Positions 8,235 to 20,000 of a stretch of 64,000 nt of DNA are shown here, piece after piece. The position numbers and the translations under genes are program-made. The notes below the pieces were generated by a model that was not told the origin of the DNA, did not search any database, and saw nothing but the letters and a program-made list of their open reading frames with translations. The stretch's first letter is position 1; each line of letters starts with the position of its first letter. This DNA comes from a virus, in IMG/VR virus record IMGVR_UViG_3300032182_000187, positions 1-64,000 of that record, one strand, 5' to 3'.

Positions 8235-8684
8235 TCAGTTAAAATTTGGAGGTGTTAATGCACTTGCTGGTAGATGATTCCAAGCAGGATCATCTTGATG
8301 GTGAAAGTGAACTTTTTTCAGTTTCTTGTATTCTTCACTTTCTTCCCACTCGGATTGCTTAGTGATAGTGGATTTTACTTGCTCAATACGCTGAACCCAA
8401 CTACCATTTTCGAGGGTGCCTGCTTTAATATCCTTGTATAGAAGATCTAATTGATCGCCAATATCGCCATATGCAACACGTCTTTGGAGGTCATGATCAT
8501 CATTCAACTTCTCGTCAGGAGAAATCCAGTCACCTTTACTAAGATGCCAATGAGTCGTGACATCTGCATGAGGACAAGTGACCCATTTAATAGTTGTATC
8601 TGGACCATCATATACTTCAAATTCCTGTCCAGGATCTACAACCTCGTTGATGATACCTCTAAAGTCAAGTAAAACTCTTTTCAT
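8235..8684 (-). CDS. Small protein with tail-assembly (XkdW-like) motif (149 aa)
   Basis: A 149-residue protein. The central segment RRVAYGDIGDQLDLLYKDIK followed by GTLENGSWVQRIEQVKS resembles the 'YPSIGDQLDALYHD....G..~W...I..VK' motif common at the C-terminus of phage tail-fibre assembly and XkdW-like proteins. The N-terminal half holds CPHADVTTHWHLSKGDW. It lies directly after the three glycine-rich adhesin paralogues and behind its own GATAAATA promoter, so a fibre chaperone or fibre-associated role is plausible but inferred. Confidence 0.7.
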   Translation of the reverse strand: MKRVLLDFRGIINEVVDPGQEFEVYDGPDTTIKWVTCPHADVTTHWHLSKGDWISPDEKLNDDHDLQRRVAYGDIGDQLDLLYKDIKAGTLENGSWVQRIEQVKSTITKQSEWEESEEYKKLKKVHFHHQDDPAWNHLPASALTPPNFN

Positions 8685-8707
8685 GATAGTAAACGTTATT
8701 CCTGTAT

Positions 8708-8715
8708 TATTTATC
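8708..8715 (-). promoter_or_regulatory. Late promoter GATAAATA
   Basis: Minus-strand GATAAATA 24 nt before the ATG at 8684. It overlaps the TGA stop of the adhesin gene ending at 8714. This is a one-mismatch version of the T4 late element TATAAATA and may drive the halogenase/oxygenase block. Confidence 0.55.
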
Positions 8716-9475
8716 AGATGTATTCATAGATGACCACGATGCCATCTTTACCAGTTGATCCATGCCCATTTCTTCTATAACCACCAGCACCTCCTGCGCC
8801 AGGAGCAGCATTATCTTTGTAGTTATACGCAAAGTTACCGCCATTTGGATGACCACAAGGACCACCACCGCCGAAGAAACTTGCTCCAGCATTACCCACA
8901 CCATAATAGATGTGTCCTGATCCCCCGCCACCAATAATATTTAGGTCTCCGCCAGAACCAGAACCTCCAATACCGCCACAATGTCTATCGGTTTGATTTC
9001 CGCCATTTCCTCCTGTAGCAGACAAAAGACTACCAAATGAAGTAGTTCCTCCTGCACCTGCAGCAGCAGAATATGTAGCATAATCAACGCTACCAAGTCC
9101 AATAGTAACGCTAACAGAAGATCCAACTTGTGCTGGTGTCAATAGTCTTTCCGCATATCCACCAGCACCACCAGATTCTGAATATCCAGATCCAGCACCA
9201 CCACCACCAGTGAGCATGACAAAGATCCTTGTTACATCTGATGGAATATTATATGTTCCACTTTCGTTAAAAACAACAATATTGTCTGGACCTGCAACGT
9301 TATATGAAACAGCACTGCCATCTGTATACAATGCCTTACTAGGATTTAATGCAGGGTCTGGTGGCATAGTGTCTTCATTAATAGTCATACCAGCCACTGA
9401 TAGACTATAACCATCTGGAATATGAATTACCCCAGTTTGAGACGATACAATTTCGTTTACTTTAATTGTTGACAT
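8714..9475 (-). CDS. Glycine-rich tail-fibre adhesin, paralogue 3
   Basis: A 253-residue protein: an N-terminal attachment region (MSTIKVNEIVSSQTGVIHIP) and a glycine-rich domain from ~90 onward (GGGGAGSGYSESGGAGGYAE, then GGSGSGGDLNIIGGGGSGH and FFGGGGPCGHPNGG), ending with a hydrophobic strand GIVVIYEYI. The Gly-rich pattern resembles the polyglycine-helix receptor-binding domains of some T4-like gp38 adhesins, which recognise host outer-membrane receptors. It is the third of three tandem copies. Confidence 0.8.
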   Translation of the reverse strand: MSTIKVNEIVSSQTGVIHIPDGYSLSVAGMTINEDTMPPDPALNPSKALYTDGSAVSYNVAGPDNIVVFNESGTYNIPSDVTRIFVMLTGGGGAGSGYSESGGAGGYAERLLTPAQVGSSVSVTIGLGSVDYATYSAAAGAGGTTSFGSLLSATGGNGGNQTDRHCGGIGGSGSGGDLNIIGGGGSGHIYYGVGNAGASFFGGGGPCGHPNGGNFAYNYKDNAAPGAGGAGGYRRNGHGSTGKDGIVVIYEYI

Positions 9476-9476
9476 T

Positions 9477-10235
9477 TTATTTAAATTCGTATACTACAAC
9501 GAGACCACCTTTACCATATCCACCCTGGATTGAAGTGTGATAACCAGGAGATCCACCAGCACCAAATGCAGCACTAGCAGTATTATCTAGGGCATAATCA
9601 CCTGCGTTTGGATATCCAGTAGGACCAGATCCTCCAAAAAAAGAATTGCCGCCTGTAGGACCAGCATAATACTGGTGACCTGCCCCACCACCACCATATA
9701 GATTCATATCACCACCAGAACCTACACCACCTACACCACCACAGTGTCTATGATCTTGATTGCCTCCTTGACCACCAGTAGCAGAAAGATAACTTCCGAA
9801 AGAAGTAGTTCCTCCGTTAGATGCAGCATCCGAGTATTGTGTAGAATCTGTATTCCCGTTTCCGATTGTTACGGTTACTGAAGATATTCCAGTAATATCA
9901 ATAAGTCTTTCTGCATATCCACCAGCACCTCCGCCCTCACCAACTCCAGACGCAGATCCTCCGCCACCAACAAGACGAACTAAAATTTTATTTACGCCTG
10001 AATCTGGGGTGTATGTGCCACTACTAGTAAAAGTTACCATTCTGTGTGGACCTACTGCGGTCCACGAAGCAACTCCACCAACACATTTCAAAAATTTTCC
10101 TGCCTGTCCAGAAGTCGATGGGGGCATTGCTGTGCCATCTAAAATCTTTCCATCCAGACTCAAGTTATGACTAGATGGAATTTCGATTGTGGTTCCAGAA
10201 GAAGATTTAATTTCGTTAATTCTTAAAATTGACAT
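9477..10235 (-). CDS. Glycine-rich tail-fibre adhesin, paralogue 2
   Basis: A 252-residue paralogue of its two neighbours, aligned end to end: N-terminus MSILRINEIKSSSGTTIEIP, the shared GGAGGYAERL.....V.VTIG..N core, TTSFGSYLSATGGQGGNQ, a GVGSGGDMNLYGGGGAGH segment and terminal GKGGLVVVYEF. Variation is concentrated in the loops between glycine runs and in the last 40 residues, as expected for host-range variation. Gaps to the neighbouring genes are one base or none. Confidence 0.8.
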   Translation of the reverse strand: MSILRINEIKSSSGTTIEIPSSHNLSLDGKILDGTAMPPSTSGQAGKFLKCVGGVASWTAVGPHRMVTFTSSGTYTPDSGVNKILVRLVGGGGSASGVGEGGGAGGYAERLIDITGISSVTVTIGNGNTDSTQYSDAASNGGTTSFGSYLSATGGQGGNQDHRHCGGVGGVGSGGDMNLYGGGGAGHQYYAGPTGGNSFFGGSGPTGYPNAGDYALDNTASAAFGAGGSPGYHTSIQGGYGKGGLVVVYEFK

Positions 10236-10994
10236 TTACATATACTCCATGATTACAACAATACCATTTGATCCTTTTGCTCCACCGTGGGATCTTGCCC
10301 ATCCACTAGCACCACCGCATCCAGGAGCAGCATTTTCTTCATTATTAATAGGATATCTTCCTCCATTTGGGTGTCCACCTGGACCACCACCTCCGAAATA
10401 ACTTCCACCCCCTTTACTATTATATCGACCGTGACCTGCACCGCCGCCTCCATAGATAGAAAGCATTCCACCAGATCCTACTCCACCTGGACCTCCAGAG
10501 TGTCTAGCAGCTTGATTAGCACCACTTCCTCCACCAGCAGTCATAAAAGAACCGAAAGAAGTGGTTCCTCCAGTTCCAGCTGCTCCTGCATAAGTAGTAC
10601 CACTACCTCCAGTACCTACAGTAACTGCGACTGTATTAATATTATTATCTTCTAGGTTAATAAAACCTTCACAGTATCCAGCAGCACCACCAGTTTCTGA
10701 ATAACTAGTTCCACCACCGCCACCACCAACAAGTCTAACATAAACAATTTTGGTTCCTGCACTAGGAACGTATTGTCCACTTTGAGTAAAAACAATAATA
10801 TTACCAGCACCATAATCAGAATAAACGAAACCAGTTCCATCTGAATAAACTAGTTTACCATCTTGACCAGAAGTTGACGGCAAAACTTTATTTTTATCCA
10901 GAGCTCTTGAACCAATTTGCAACGAATGTCCTGCAGGAATCAGGACAGTCGTGCCAGTGGATGCTTGGATTTTGTTTACGAATAGTGTACTCAT
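10236..10994 (-). CDS. Glycine-rich tail-fibre adhesin, paralogue 1
   Basis: A 252-residue protein, first of the tandem trio after the giant fibre gene. N-terminus MSTLFVNKIQASTGTTVLIP, then GGGGGGTSYSETGGAAGYCE, TTSFGSFMTAGGGSGANQ, GVGSGGMLSIYGGGGAGH and FGGGGPGGHPNGG, ending GIVVIMEYM. A perfect TATAAATA late promoter lies ~57 nt upstream inside the end of the fibre gene, so the adhesins may be made in greater amount than the giant fibre. Confidence 0.8.
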   Translation of the reverse strand: MSTLFVNKIQASTGTTVLIPAGHSLQIGSRALDKNKVLPSTSGQDGKLVYSDGTGFVYSDYGAGNIIVFTQSGQYVPSAGTKIVYVRLVGGGGGGTSYSETGGAAGYCEGFINLEDNNINTVAVTVGTGGSGTTYAGAAGTGGTTSFGSFMTAGGGSGANQAARHSGGPGGVGSGGMLSIYGGGGAGHGRYNSKGGGSYFGGGGPGGHPNGGRYPINNEENAAPGCGGASGWARSHGGAKGSNGIVVIMEYM

Positions 10995-11000
10995 AGTTCT

Positions 11001-14000
11001 TTACACAACAGACCAGGCAGAACCTGCCGAGATAGTAATTGTTACGTTATTATTTATAGTCAATGGTCCTGCACTTACAGCATTGGTGTTTGATGGAATA
11101 GTGACATCTTCTGAGATAATAGTTCTGTTAGTTTTAAAGATGCCATAACTATCAATATACTGACGATCTCCATTAACATAGAAGACTTCAGTATTTGCAC
11201 CACTGGTAAAGGAAGCACCATTGATACCGAAACTTCCAGAAACCTGTAAACCGTAGTCTGGGTTGCCAGTAAATCCATTTGCAGTAGGATCTGCATTGAT
11301 CCAAACTTTAGATGCTCTAAAGATATCAAGTTCATTTTGTGCTTCAGTCCAACGTGAAGTAACGAACTCAGCGTTGTTCTGGAATAGTTGACCATTGAAG
11401 TTAACATCACCTTGAATGTTCAGTTGATAATTTCTTAGTGTGTTATCTTCAGGATCTGTTCCACTGAATGCAGTTGTATTGATTGCAACTCTTCTAGTGT
11501 TACCCTTGATTGCGATAGCAGGAGTTGTGCCCCAGTCAACGCCACCATTGGAATCAGAAGGTGTGATATCAAAGACATCATCTGCAAGTAACTGATTACC
11601 AATTCTGAAGTTTCTGAATCCAGTGGATCCTTTAAATTCGATTGGAGCACCATTGTTGTTAGATGCATCATTAATAAGAAGTTTAGTGGAGGTATAAATA
11701 TTGCCTGCCACATGTAGTTTATAATCCGTTGCGGTAGTTCCAGTCGTTCCTAAGAACAGGGTGCCAGTGCTATTGAGTTGCATTCTAACTGCACCCGCAT
11801 TGGAACCAGATCCAGCAGAAGAGTTAACTGTAGGAACAGATGTTCCATCAAACGAAACTGTGAAATAACCAACATTACTATCGTCTGCACCAATTGCCCA
11901 GAACTGATCGTCGGTTCTGTCGCTAAATCCAATCTGTGGAGATCCAGCAGTATAACCCAACTGAATTCTTCCATGGTTTGAAGTCTGCTCTTCAAAGATT
12001 GCCCAGACATCGTTACCTTCAATAGATCCATCATTAGGAGTGATAATGTGCAAGAGAGACTGTGGATTGTTATGTCCAATACCAACACGTCTGTCCGTAG
12101 AATCAACATACAGAACGTCAGTTGCAACAGAAAGATCGGTAGCGATTGTGACATTGCTTAGGAAGTCTGCTCTACCAGAAATGCTCAGTGCCTGGGTAGT
12201 TGCTAATACACCAGTAATGGTCAAAGGACCAGACATAGTATCACCAGACTTCAGTACGTTCAGCGAAGCAGAACCTACCAGTTCAGCACCAGCATCTAGA
12301 GTGATAGTGCCAGCACCGAATCCACCGTTAGCATCACGAATAACACCTGTGTTTGCTACGCTTCCAGTATTGAAAGTAATGTTACCAGTGTTCCAGACTG
12401 TGTTGCCGTTGATGGAGAAACCATCAGCGTTGACAACCTGTACGTCTAACGTACCGCTGGAGTCTGTGCTATTACCACCAGTTGCGATAATTGCAGTGTT
12501 ATAGTTTGCTGCTGCTTGTTCAGAAGATCTGAAGTAGATACCTGGGGAAGAAGGAATGCCATCCTTTCTACCAAGTCTGAGGTTTGCAGTACCACCATCA
12601 CTCTCAAGTCTTGCAACTTGGAAAGTGCCTGTGGAGTCAAGGGTGAAATCTTGGAAAGCAACACGGTTGTTTGCTTCACCAATAGTCTCAGCACCATCGA
12701 AAGTACCAGACTGTAGTACACCGTAGATGATTGTGAAATCGTTGAAGTTATCAGTTTCGTCGTTAGTTACGATCTGAGTAATCTGAATTTCACCAACACT
12801 CTGTGCAAGGTTATTGTAGAGGTTAATTGGGTTGCCAGGTAAGAATGGCGAAGAAGTTAGAATTGCACCAGAGATGTAGATTCTATATCTTGCGTTACCA
12901 GAGATCGAAAGGATATCTAAACTGTCCTGAATCGACTTAGGAGTGAAGAAGTCTGGCAGTCTATTGTCGGACAACTCACCGAAGTTCATGTTGTATGCGT
13001 TCTGATACCAGATACCTTGACGGTTGTCCAGTTTGTCAGCATCAAGGTCAGTACCAGGACCATCGTTGAGTGAGGTCCAGACCTTACCCCAAGAACCCCA
13101 GTCATCCAGAGTGGTTCCAGAACCACGGAGCCACATGTTGTCATTATCAGTAAATGCTAACTGTCTAGCACCACCACCAGTAGCATCAAATCCAGAACCG
13201 AAGTTTCTGATAGTCATTACTAGGTGTCTTTGACCACCGTCGAGGAGACCATCAGCAGTGTTGTTTCTAGTATCAGCAATAATACCAGAAGAGAACAGGT
13301 TAGGAGATGGAGAAGACGTTGGGTTAGTTACACCAGTAACGAGTCTGAGAGTGTTACCAGACTGACCCGAGATGCTGATGTTGTATGTACCAGACATACG
13401 ATCTGTTGGTACAGTACCTGCGTTTAAGTTAGAAGCATCTAGGTAGTAAGCACCCTGCACACCGTCTAGAAGGTCAGCATCAAGACCACTATCAGCACCA
13501 GTCTTCAGTGTGATAGAACCGTTTCCAGATTCTCCAATCTCGAACTGAGACTTTCTAAATCTCGAAACACCGATTGTGCCATATTCATCAGCAGAAATTG
13601 TCTGGTTAGTAGCACGAAGAACGTCAACCGAAACGTTAGCAAACTGCTTATTAACTGTACTAATCTTCGCCTGGAGAACGAGACCAACACCAGATCCAAT
13701 CTCTGCAGGCAGAGAGGTGATGTTAAAGTCTGCATTGTAGTTAAGACCACCATCAGTTACGGTGAGTTCAGTAACCTCTCCACCAGAAACAATGACGTTT
13801 GCTTTGAGTCCTGTACCAGTACCACCACTTAGAGTCTGGTCAAAGTATTGACCATCAGTGAAACTAGAACCACCCTCAGCAACAACAATGTTGTCTACGA
13901 ATGTACCTTGAGTGTAAGAAGACTCAAATGTAATTGGAGAAGCGCCACGCTCAAATTCAATAATAGTTCCTGCGGGAATTGTTGCAATCAGTGGGTTGGA

Positions 14001-17000
14001 GATAGATACAGTTGTCAAACCGCCAGAGGTAAGAACACCATCAATGTTAGTGTTTTCCTGAATACCAACGACATTTGCTACTACTTCGTGACCAAGTAGA
14101 GTGTCGGAATTGGTAGTAAAGATTAACTGCTGACCACCAATACTTGCATCACTGTATAGTCTAGCAAAGTATCTTGTCTCAGCACCCTTAATAGACTGAA
14201 CTGCCAGAGCATAAGACTGGTCACCACGTAAGAATGTGAAGGAGTTTGCAGCGTTGGAGTTAAGTGCCAAACGAGCAGTCTCAATAACACCCGAAGTAAT
14301 GTCAGATGCTGCAATCTGGTTAGAGGATAGAGATACCCAGTTATTGCTATTGAAAGAAGAGGTGTTAACAACTCTTGTGACATTAACTACTGTTGGTGGA
14401 AGATCACTAGAGTTGATGGTGTCTGCCTCAGTTAACTTGAGTCTGTTTACAATGTCACCATAAAGTCTGTTTTCAATTAGAGCACTACCAGTTGCTTGTG
14501 TACCAGAACCAGATGGTGCAGAGAAGGTAACTGTTGGTTGTACAGTGTATCCCTTACCACCAATAAGACCATTAAACTCTTGGATTTCAACAACAACGAC
14601 CTGACCGTTAGCAATTTCTGCTGTAGCAGATGCTTGGATGTTGCCAGCAGTTGGTTGACCACCAGTAATTGTAATAACAGGTGGGGAAGTGTATCCAGAA
14701 CCAGGATCTGTGATGATGATCTGGAATACAACACCAGTTCTGTATTCAGTTGCTTGAATCTGACCGTTAGACTGACTACCAGTAAAGATATCACCTAGGG
14801 TGAATGATAGGGTAGGATCAACGGGGAAGGATACAAACAGACTATCTAAGTCATTGTTAAGAATGAACGATGTCGATGTATCCTGTTGGATTGCGATGTC
14901 ACCTGCAAGTGCGCCTTCAATGGAGGTTCTTGCTGTAGCATCGGGAACAGTGAATACACTGAAAGGACGTAGAGCAGGGATCTGGTCAACAGAAATCTTA
15001 CCAGAGTCGGTAAGTTCGACCAGTGCTCTAGGAACAGCGTTTGTAGAATATGGTTTGTTGATGTAAGGACCAAGGTTATTTGTAATGTAGTCCTTAACTG
15101 CTTTCTGAGTAGGTAGTTTGGAGTCAGTGGAGTTAGCGCCACCCAGTGTGTTGGATGCGTCGAAACCAGTAACAACAACGTCGCCACCCTTCAGTTTCAA
15201 GAATTCAACTTCCGAGATCGTAACCGTACCAGTGAAGGTGATGTTACCAGTTCTGTTCTCGATTCTTGCGAAAACACCAACCTTGAAGTCACCAAGTTCG
15301 TCAGTACCAGAGACGTATACACGACCATAGCGTTCAGAAACTTGCTCGTTTGCTTCAACTTTAACACCACCGTTTTCAGGCAAGGAGTTGTAGTTAGTAC
15401 CAGAACCTGCGAATTCCCAAGTGTGGGAGGAGGAGTTAACGATAGAAGGTCTGTGTAGTCTGATTGTCTCACCATTCAGACTGGTTGTGGATACTGCTTG
15501 CTGGGTAGCAATATTCTTAAATTCAGCACCGCCACCAGAACCAGAGTCAATTGTAAGTTGAGCAGAGAAAGGAGGACCAACTGTTACAGCATCAACTGCA
15601 TCAATGAAGTATTCAATCTCAGCACTTACGTTTTCAAAACCATCAATCTTGACGATATAGTGCTCAAGAGGTTCTCTTCCAAGACCATCAACGGTAAAGA
15701 TTGTTCTACCAGTTGGAGTAGCAGATACGTTCGTGATAGTACCAACGTCAAAGATGTATGCCTCTTCTCTAAATCCAATAGCACGTAGAGCGAAGATACC
15801 GAAGTTGGTAGCAGAGTTAGTGATAGATGCATAACCACCAGACTCAGAAAGAACACCATCAGCACAGAAGATAACGAAGACCGAAACCAACTGAGTGTAA
15901 CCATCGTTGATAACCTTATAACCAATACCACCGAAGGAAACAATCGTGAATGCCGCAGCAACCATCGACTTACCCTGGTTGGGGAAAGTTGCGGAACCGT
16001 CAAGTTCTAGACCTGCGAAAGGACAGTTAGGTTGTTTGACTCTAGAACCGTCAATTAGAGCACCGCCACCACCTAGGAAGGAGATGATTGAAGAGTTCTG
16101 GGTATATGGAGATGCTTCAATGATTGGGAAATCATCGAAATCAGAACGTGGTGTAAGAACAGTTCCGTTAGCATCGTAGATAGTTACGTCTGGATATGTG
16201 TAAAGATCAACCGTATCTAGAAGTGTGCCATAGTTCTTAACTGTACCACCAGGAGCAATATCTCCACGAAGAATATCGTTGAGCAGTGTGAAGGAGGTTG
16301 TAATGGCAGACTCAATACCTGCACAGTATGGAGTTCCTAGTTGATCAACTAGAATGCTGCTATCTGTGAACAGAGGAATTGGTGAATGAACTGGAGTATA
16401 TACTGCACCCGCACCACCTAAGGTCGCCCAGTTCCTCATAGCGAGGATACAAAGATCTCTTACCTGCTCGAAAGCATAGATGGTTTCATCTCTCTGTGCT
16501 TCGGGAATACCAGTTAGAATAGTTCCAGAATAATATTCCTCAGCGTTCGTAACAATAGCGGCATTACCACCGAGAATAATATCTCTAATCAATGCAGTGA
16601 TAATATAGTTAATATCTCTTCTGCATTTTCTTTGATTAATATCATTCAGAAGAAGGGATGGATACTGCGCTTCAGTCTTGCCTAGTGCTTCATCCGCAAT
16701 GAAGTCTCTGTTTCTAGCAATCAGGTAACCTGCATCCAACTTAGTACCAGATGCGTCATTAGTTAGAACATCGACAAACAGATAGGACAGAACATTGATT
16801 GCTGACTTAACGTTTGCACAATGCTCGACTCCAGGTTGAGTTAGATCTTCTAGAATCGTTGGGTCGATGTACTTGGGTAGAGAAGTATACTGTGCGGTAT
16901 AAACGGGATCCGTTGGAAGACCTGTGCCAGTTCTCCACTTACGCATTGCAAAGATTGCTAGTTCTCTAGCATACTCAATTGCACGTACAGTTTGAATAAT

Positions 17001-20000
17001 TTCGTTATCGATGTAGGTAGCAATTTGAGTGCCTTGAATGTACTTCTTAGCAGCGTCAATAACATTGTAGTTGCTTCCATACTCAAGGTCACGGATGACA
17101 GCATTAAGGAAGTGTCTAATGTCTCTACGACACTTGTTGTCACTAACTGGAATATTGAAACTTGGATATGTCTTCTGTGTAACTACGTTATCAACAGTAC
17201 ACTCAAGAAGAATGTCAGCAAGTTGTACGATACTATCATTTGCTAGTCCTGGGATAGCACTATCAGTTGTGATAGTAGCAGCACCAGTTACAGTATTGTC
17301 ATAAACAAAGCTGGTGATATTATAAGTAGATCCACCAAATGTTACTGTTCCGCCACTTACGTAGTCATGAACAAATCTCGATGGTCCGAGGAATAGTTTG
17401 AATTCGTCGCCACCAACAGACAAAGCATTAGTTGCTGCTCTTACAAATGTGTGAGCAGACTGTGGTAAATGTTTGACTGCTTCTGCAGTAGCACTCACAA
17501 ATGTGTGAGTAGATTGTGGTTCAAACTTAATTGCTCCAGGTTGAGCACTTACGAAGGTGTGCGTAGAACCCGATGCAGTGCCTGCGTCACCGACGTTGAT
17601 AGTAAATGTGCCAGTTTGCCTTCTAATAGCGTCTGTAGCGATGCTGACGAGGGTGTGAGCGCCTGTGTAATCAGAACCACCAATGTTGATTCTAAATCCA
17701 TCCTGAGTTACATTGTCAATCTCAAAGTAACGGTTGCTAGCATAGTCGTAGTTAGTTCTTGGGTAAGACTTGTTAACCGTATTGCCATCTAGAACACAGG
17801 AATAGGTGAGGGCATTATCCTCGACCATAATGTAATCACCATCAGCAAATCCATGACTTGCTAAGGTGAACTGGATAGTTCCTGCAGCAGCGTCATAAAC
17901 TGCATCTGTAGGAGTGTGAGATGTGAAACCAACGTTAGTGATTTCAATGGACTTACCAGAGTAAGGATCTTGTCCTGCACGAGGATATGTGTGGACTTGG
18001 GTATTGCCGTCTTGATCGCAAGTGAATGCGAAAGAATTGTCCTCAAGAACAACATGCTTACCAACTTGTAAACCATGCTGCCCTACAGTGACAGTCATGT
18101 CACCAGTTGAGGCATTGTATGCAACGTCTGTTGGTTGGAAATATTTGTTAGCGGGAGAAGCACCAACATTAACTGTGATGGTGTTCTCGGAAATCGCTGT
18201 GATGGGGATAGAACGCTGTGAGAAGAGATCGTGTCCAGGTCTTGGATAGGTCTTGGCAGCGTCATTGCCATCCATGGTGCAGGTAAAGGTCAACGAGTTG
18301 TCATCGATGACAATACCTTCTCCTACATCTAGTTGGTGAGTTCCAATGGTAAGAACTAAGTTACCTGTTGCAGGATCATAAGTTGCATTAGTTGGAGTGT
18401 ACAGTTGGTTAGGACCAGAAGCACCAACATTAAGTGTAAACGTATTAGTGGTTACTGATTCAATAGGAATTGCTTTGCCAGTAGCATAGTGATGAGATTG
18501 TGGTGCAGTGTGCTCGGTATTGTTACCGTCCATTGCACAAGTGAAGACAATGCTGTCCTCTTCAATCTTTACACCATCACCAACAGATAACCCGTGGTTT
18601 GCAACAGTGAATGTAGAAAGACCAGTCGCAGGATCATAAGTTACATCAGTAGGAGTGAACTGCTGTGTTGGTGTACCATCTACATCATATACAGCAAAGT
18701 ATTCTTTCTTAAATTCATCATTGACTCTACCAACAACTTCATCTGCAATAAAGTCGATATTGTTTCTAATTTGTAGAGAAGCATCTTGGAATCTTCTTGC
18801 TACAGGTGTCGCCATATCAAATTTGTTTGGCGAGTTCAGCAAGGAAAGAGTTACGCCCTTAGATGCCGAAGAAACCTTCGCTAGGTTGCCAGGTTCAAAA
18901 TTGGAGTCTGTGATGACCGAAGTCTTTTTGGGAATAACAAAACGTCTCGAACGACCGTCAGCATCTTCGAGAACTTTGTAAATTCTCTGCTTACCATTCA
19001 AGAATGATAAGTCAGGACCAGAAGTAGGCAGACCTTCAATTAGAATTTCTTGACCTTCTTTTAGTTCGTGGACGTTCTGTCTACCAATCAGTGCGTTGGT
19101 GTAGAAGACGATACCACCAAGATCCTCTGGACCAGCGCCGTCCCATCCATATTGGAATCCACCAGTAGCAACTTCGTCTGTGCCCTGTAGAGAGAAGTCA
19201 ATTCTGGAAATAGGATACTCTACTTCTCCTGGTTCATTGGTGAATACAACTTCACCCTCTGCTCTAATGGACTGAATGTCAGTAGAAACGAACTCATATT
19301 CTGCATCCAGATAATCCAGTGCGTTTGCTCTTGCAGATACAAATGTATGTGGATAGTTGCCACCAGAGATAACAGCGTTTGCTAGAGCACTATCAAATGC
19401 ATGTTCATACTGATCGTCAGGTCCAGATGCACCTACGTTAATTGTAATTGTTGTAGAAGTTACTTCTAGAATTTCTACCGCAGTGTCGTATGCTGGGTCA
19501 GTTGTTCTTGGATAGAAGTGGACACTGGAATAACCATCTTGAGAGCAGGTAAAACCAAGAGACTCTGTTCTTAACTTAATAGAAGTTCCTACAGTTAGCG
19601 TATGAGTGCCAATTGTTAGAACAGCAACACCAGATGCAGGGTCATAGGTAGCATAAGATACCTGATGATTGACAAGTTGAGAGTCGCCAACATCAAGTTC
19701 AAATGTATTAGTTGTTGCTGCAGAAATAGTTAGGAACTGGTTTGCAATTGGGTCGGAAGATCTTGGATAGTATTTGACATTGGTGTTTCCATCCATGTCA
19801 CATGTGAATCCAAGAGATTCGATGTTAATACGAATTTTATCACCATTAGCAAATCCATGGTTGGGAACCGTAAACTCGGAGATACCAGTTTGTGGATCGT
19901 AGGTTACGTTTGTTGGTGTATATGGAGTGGTAATGAAGTATTCAAATGTTTCACCAGAGATGAATGAACCACTGAGAATTTCAATGTTAGCAGTACCTGA

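Noticed and set aside
10287-10655. 122-codon Ser/Thr-rich plus-strand frame
   Set aside because: It is the mirror of the glycine-rich adhesin gene; Gly codons read antisense as Ser/Thr/Pro.
8714-10994. Collagen or silk-like structural gene by transfer
   Set aside because: Glycine runs here fit the adhesin domain plan seen in T4-like phages, including a C-terminal strand and shared N-terminus, and need no outside origin.
12040-12504. 154-codon plus-strand open frame
   Set aside because: Antisense to the giant fibre gene; reflects its codon bias.
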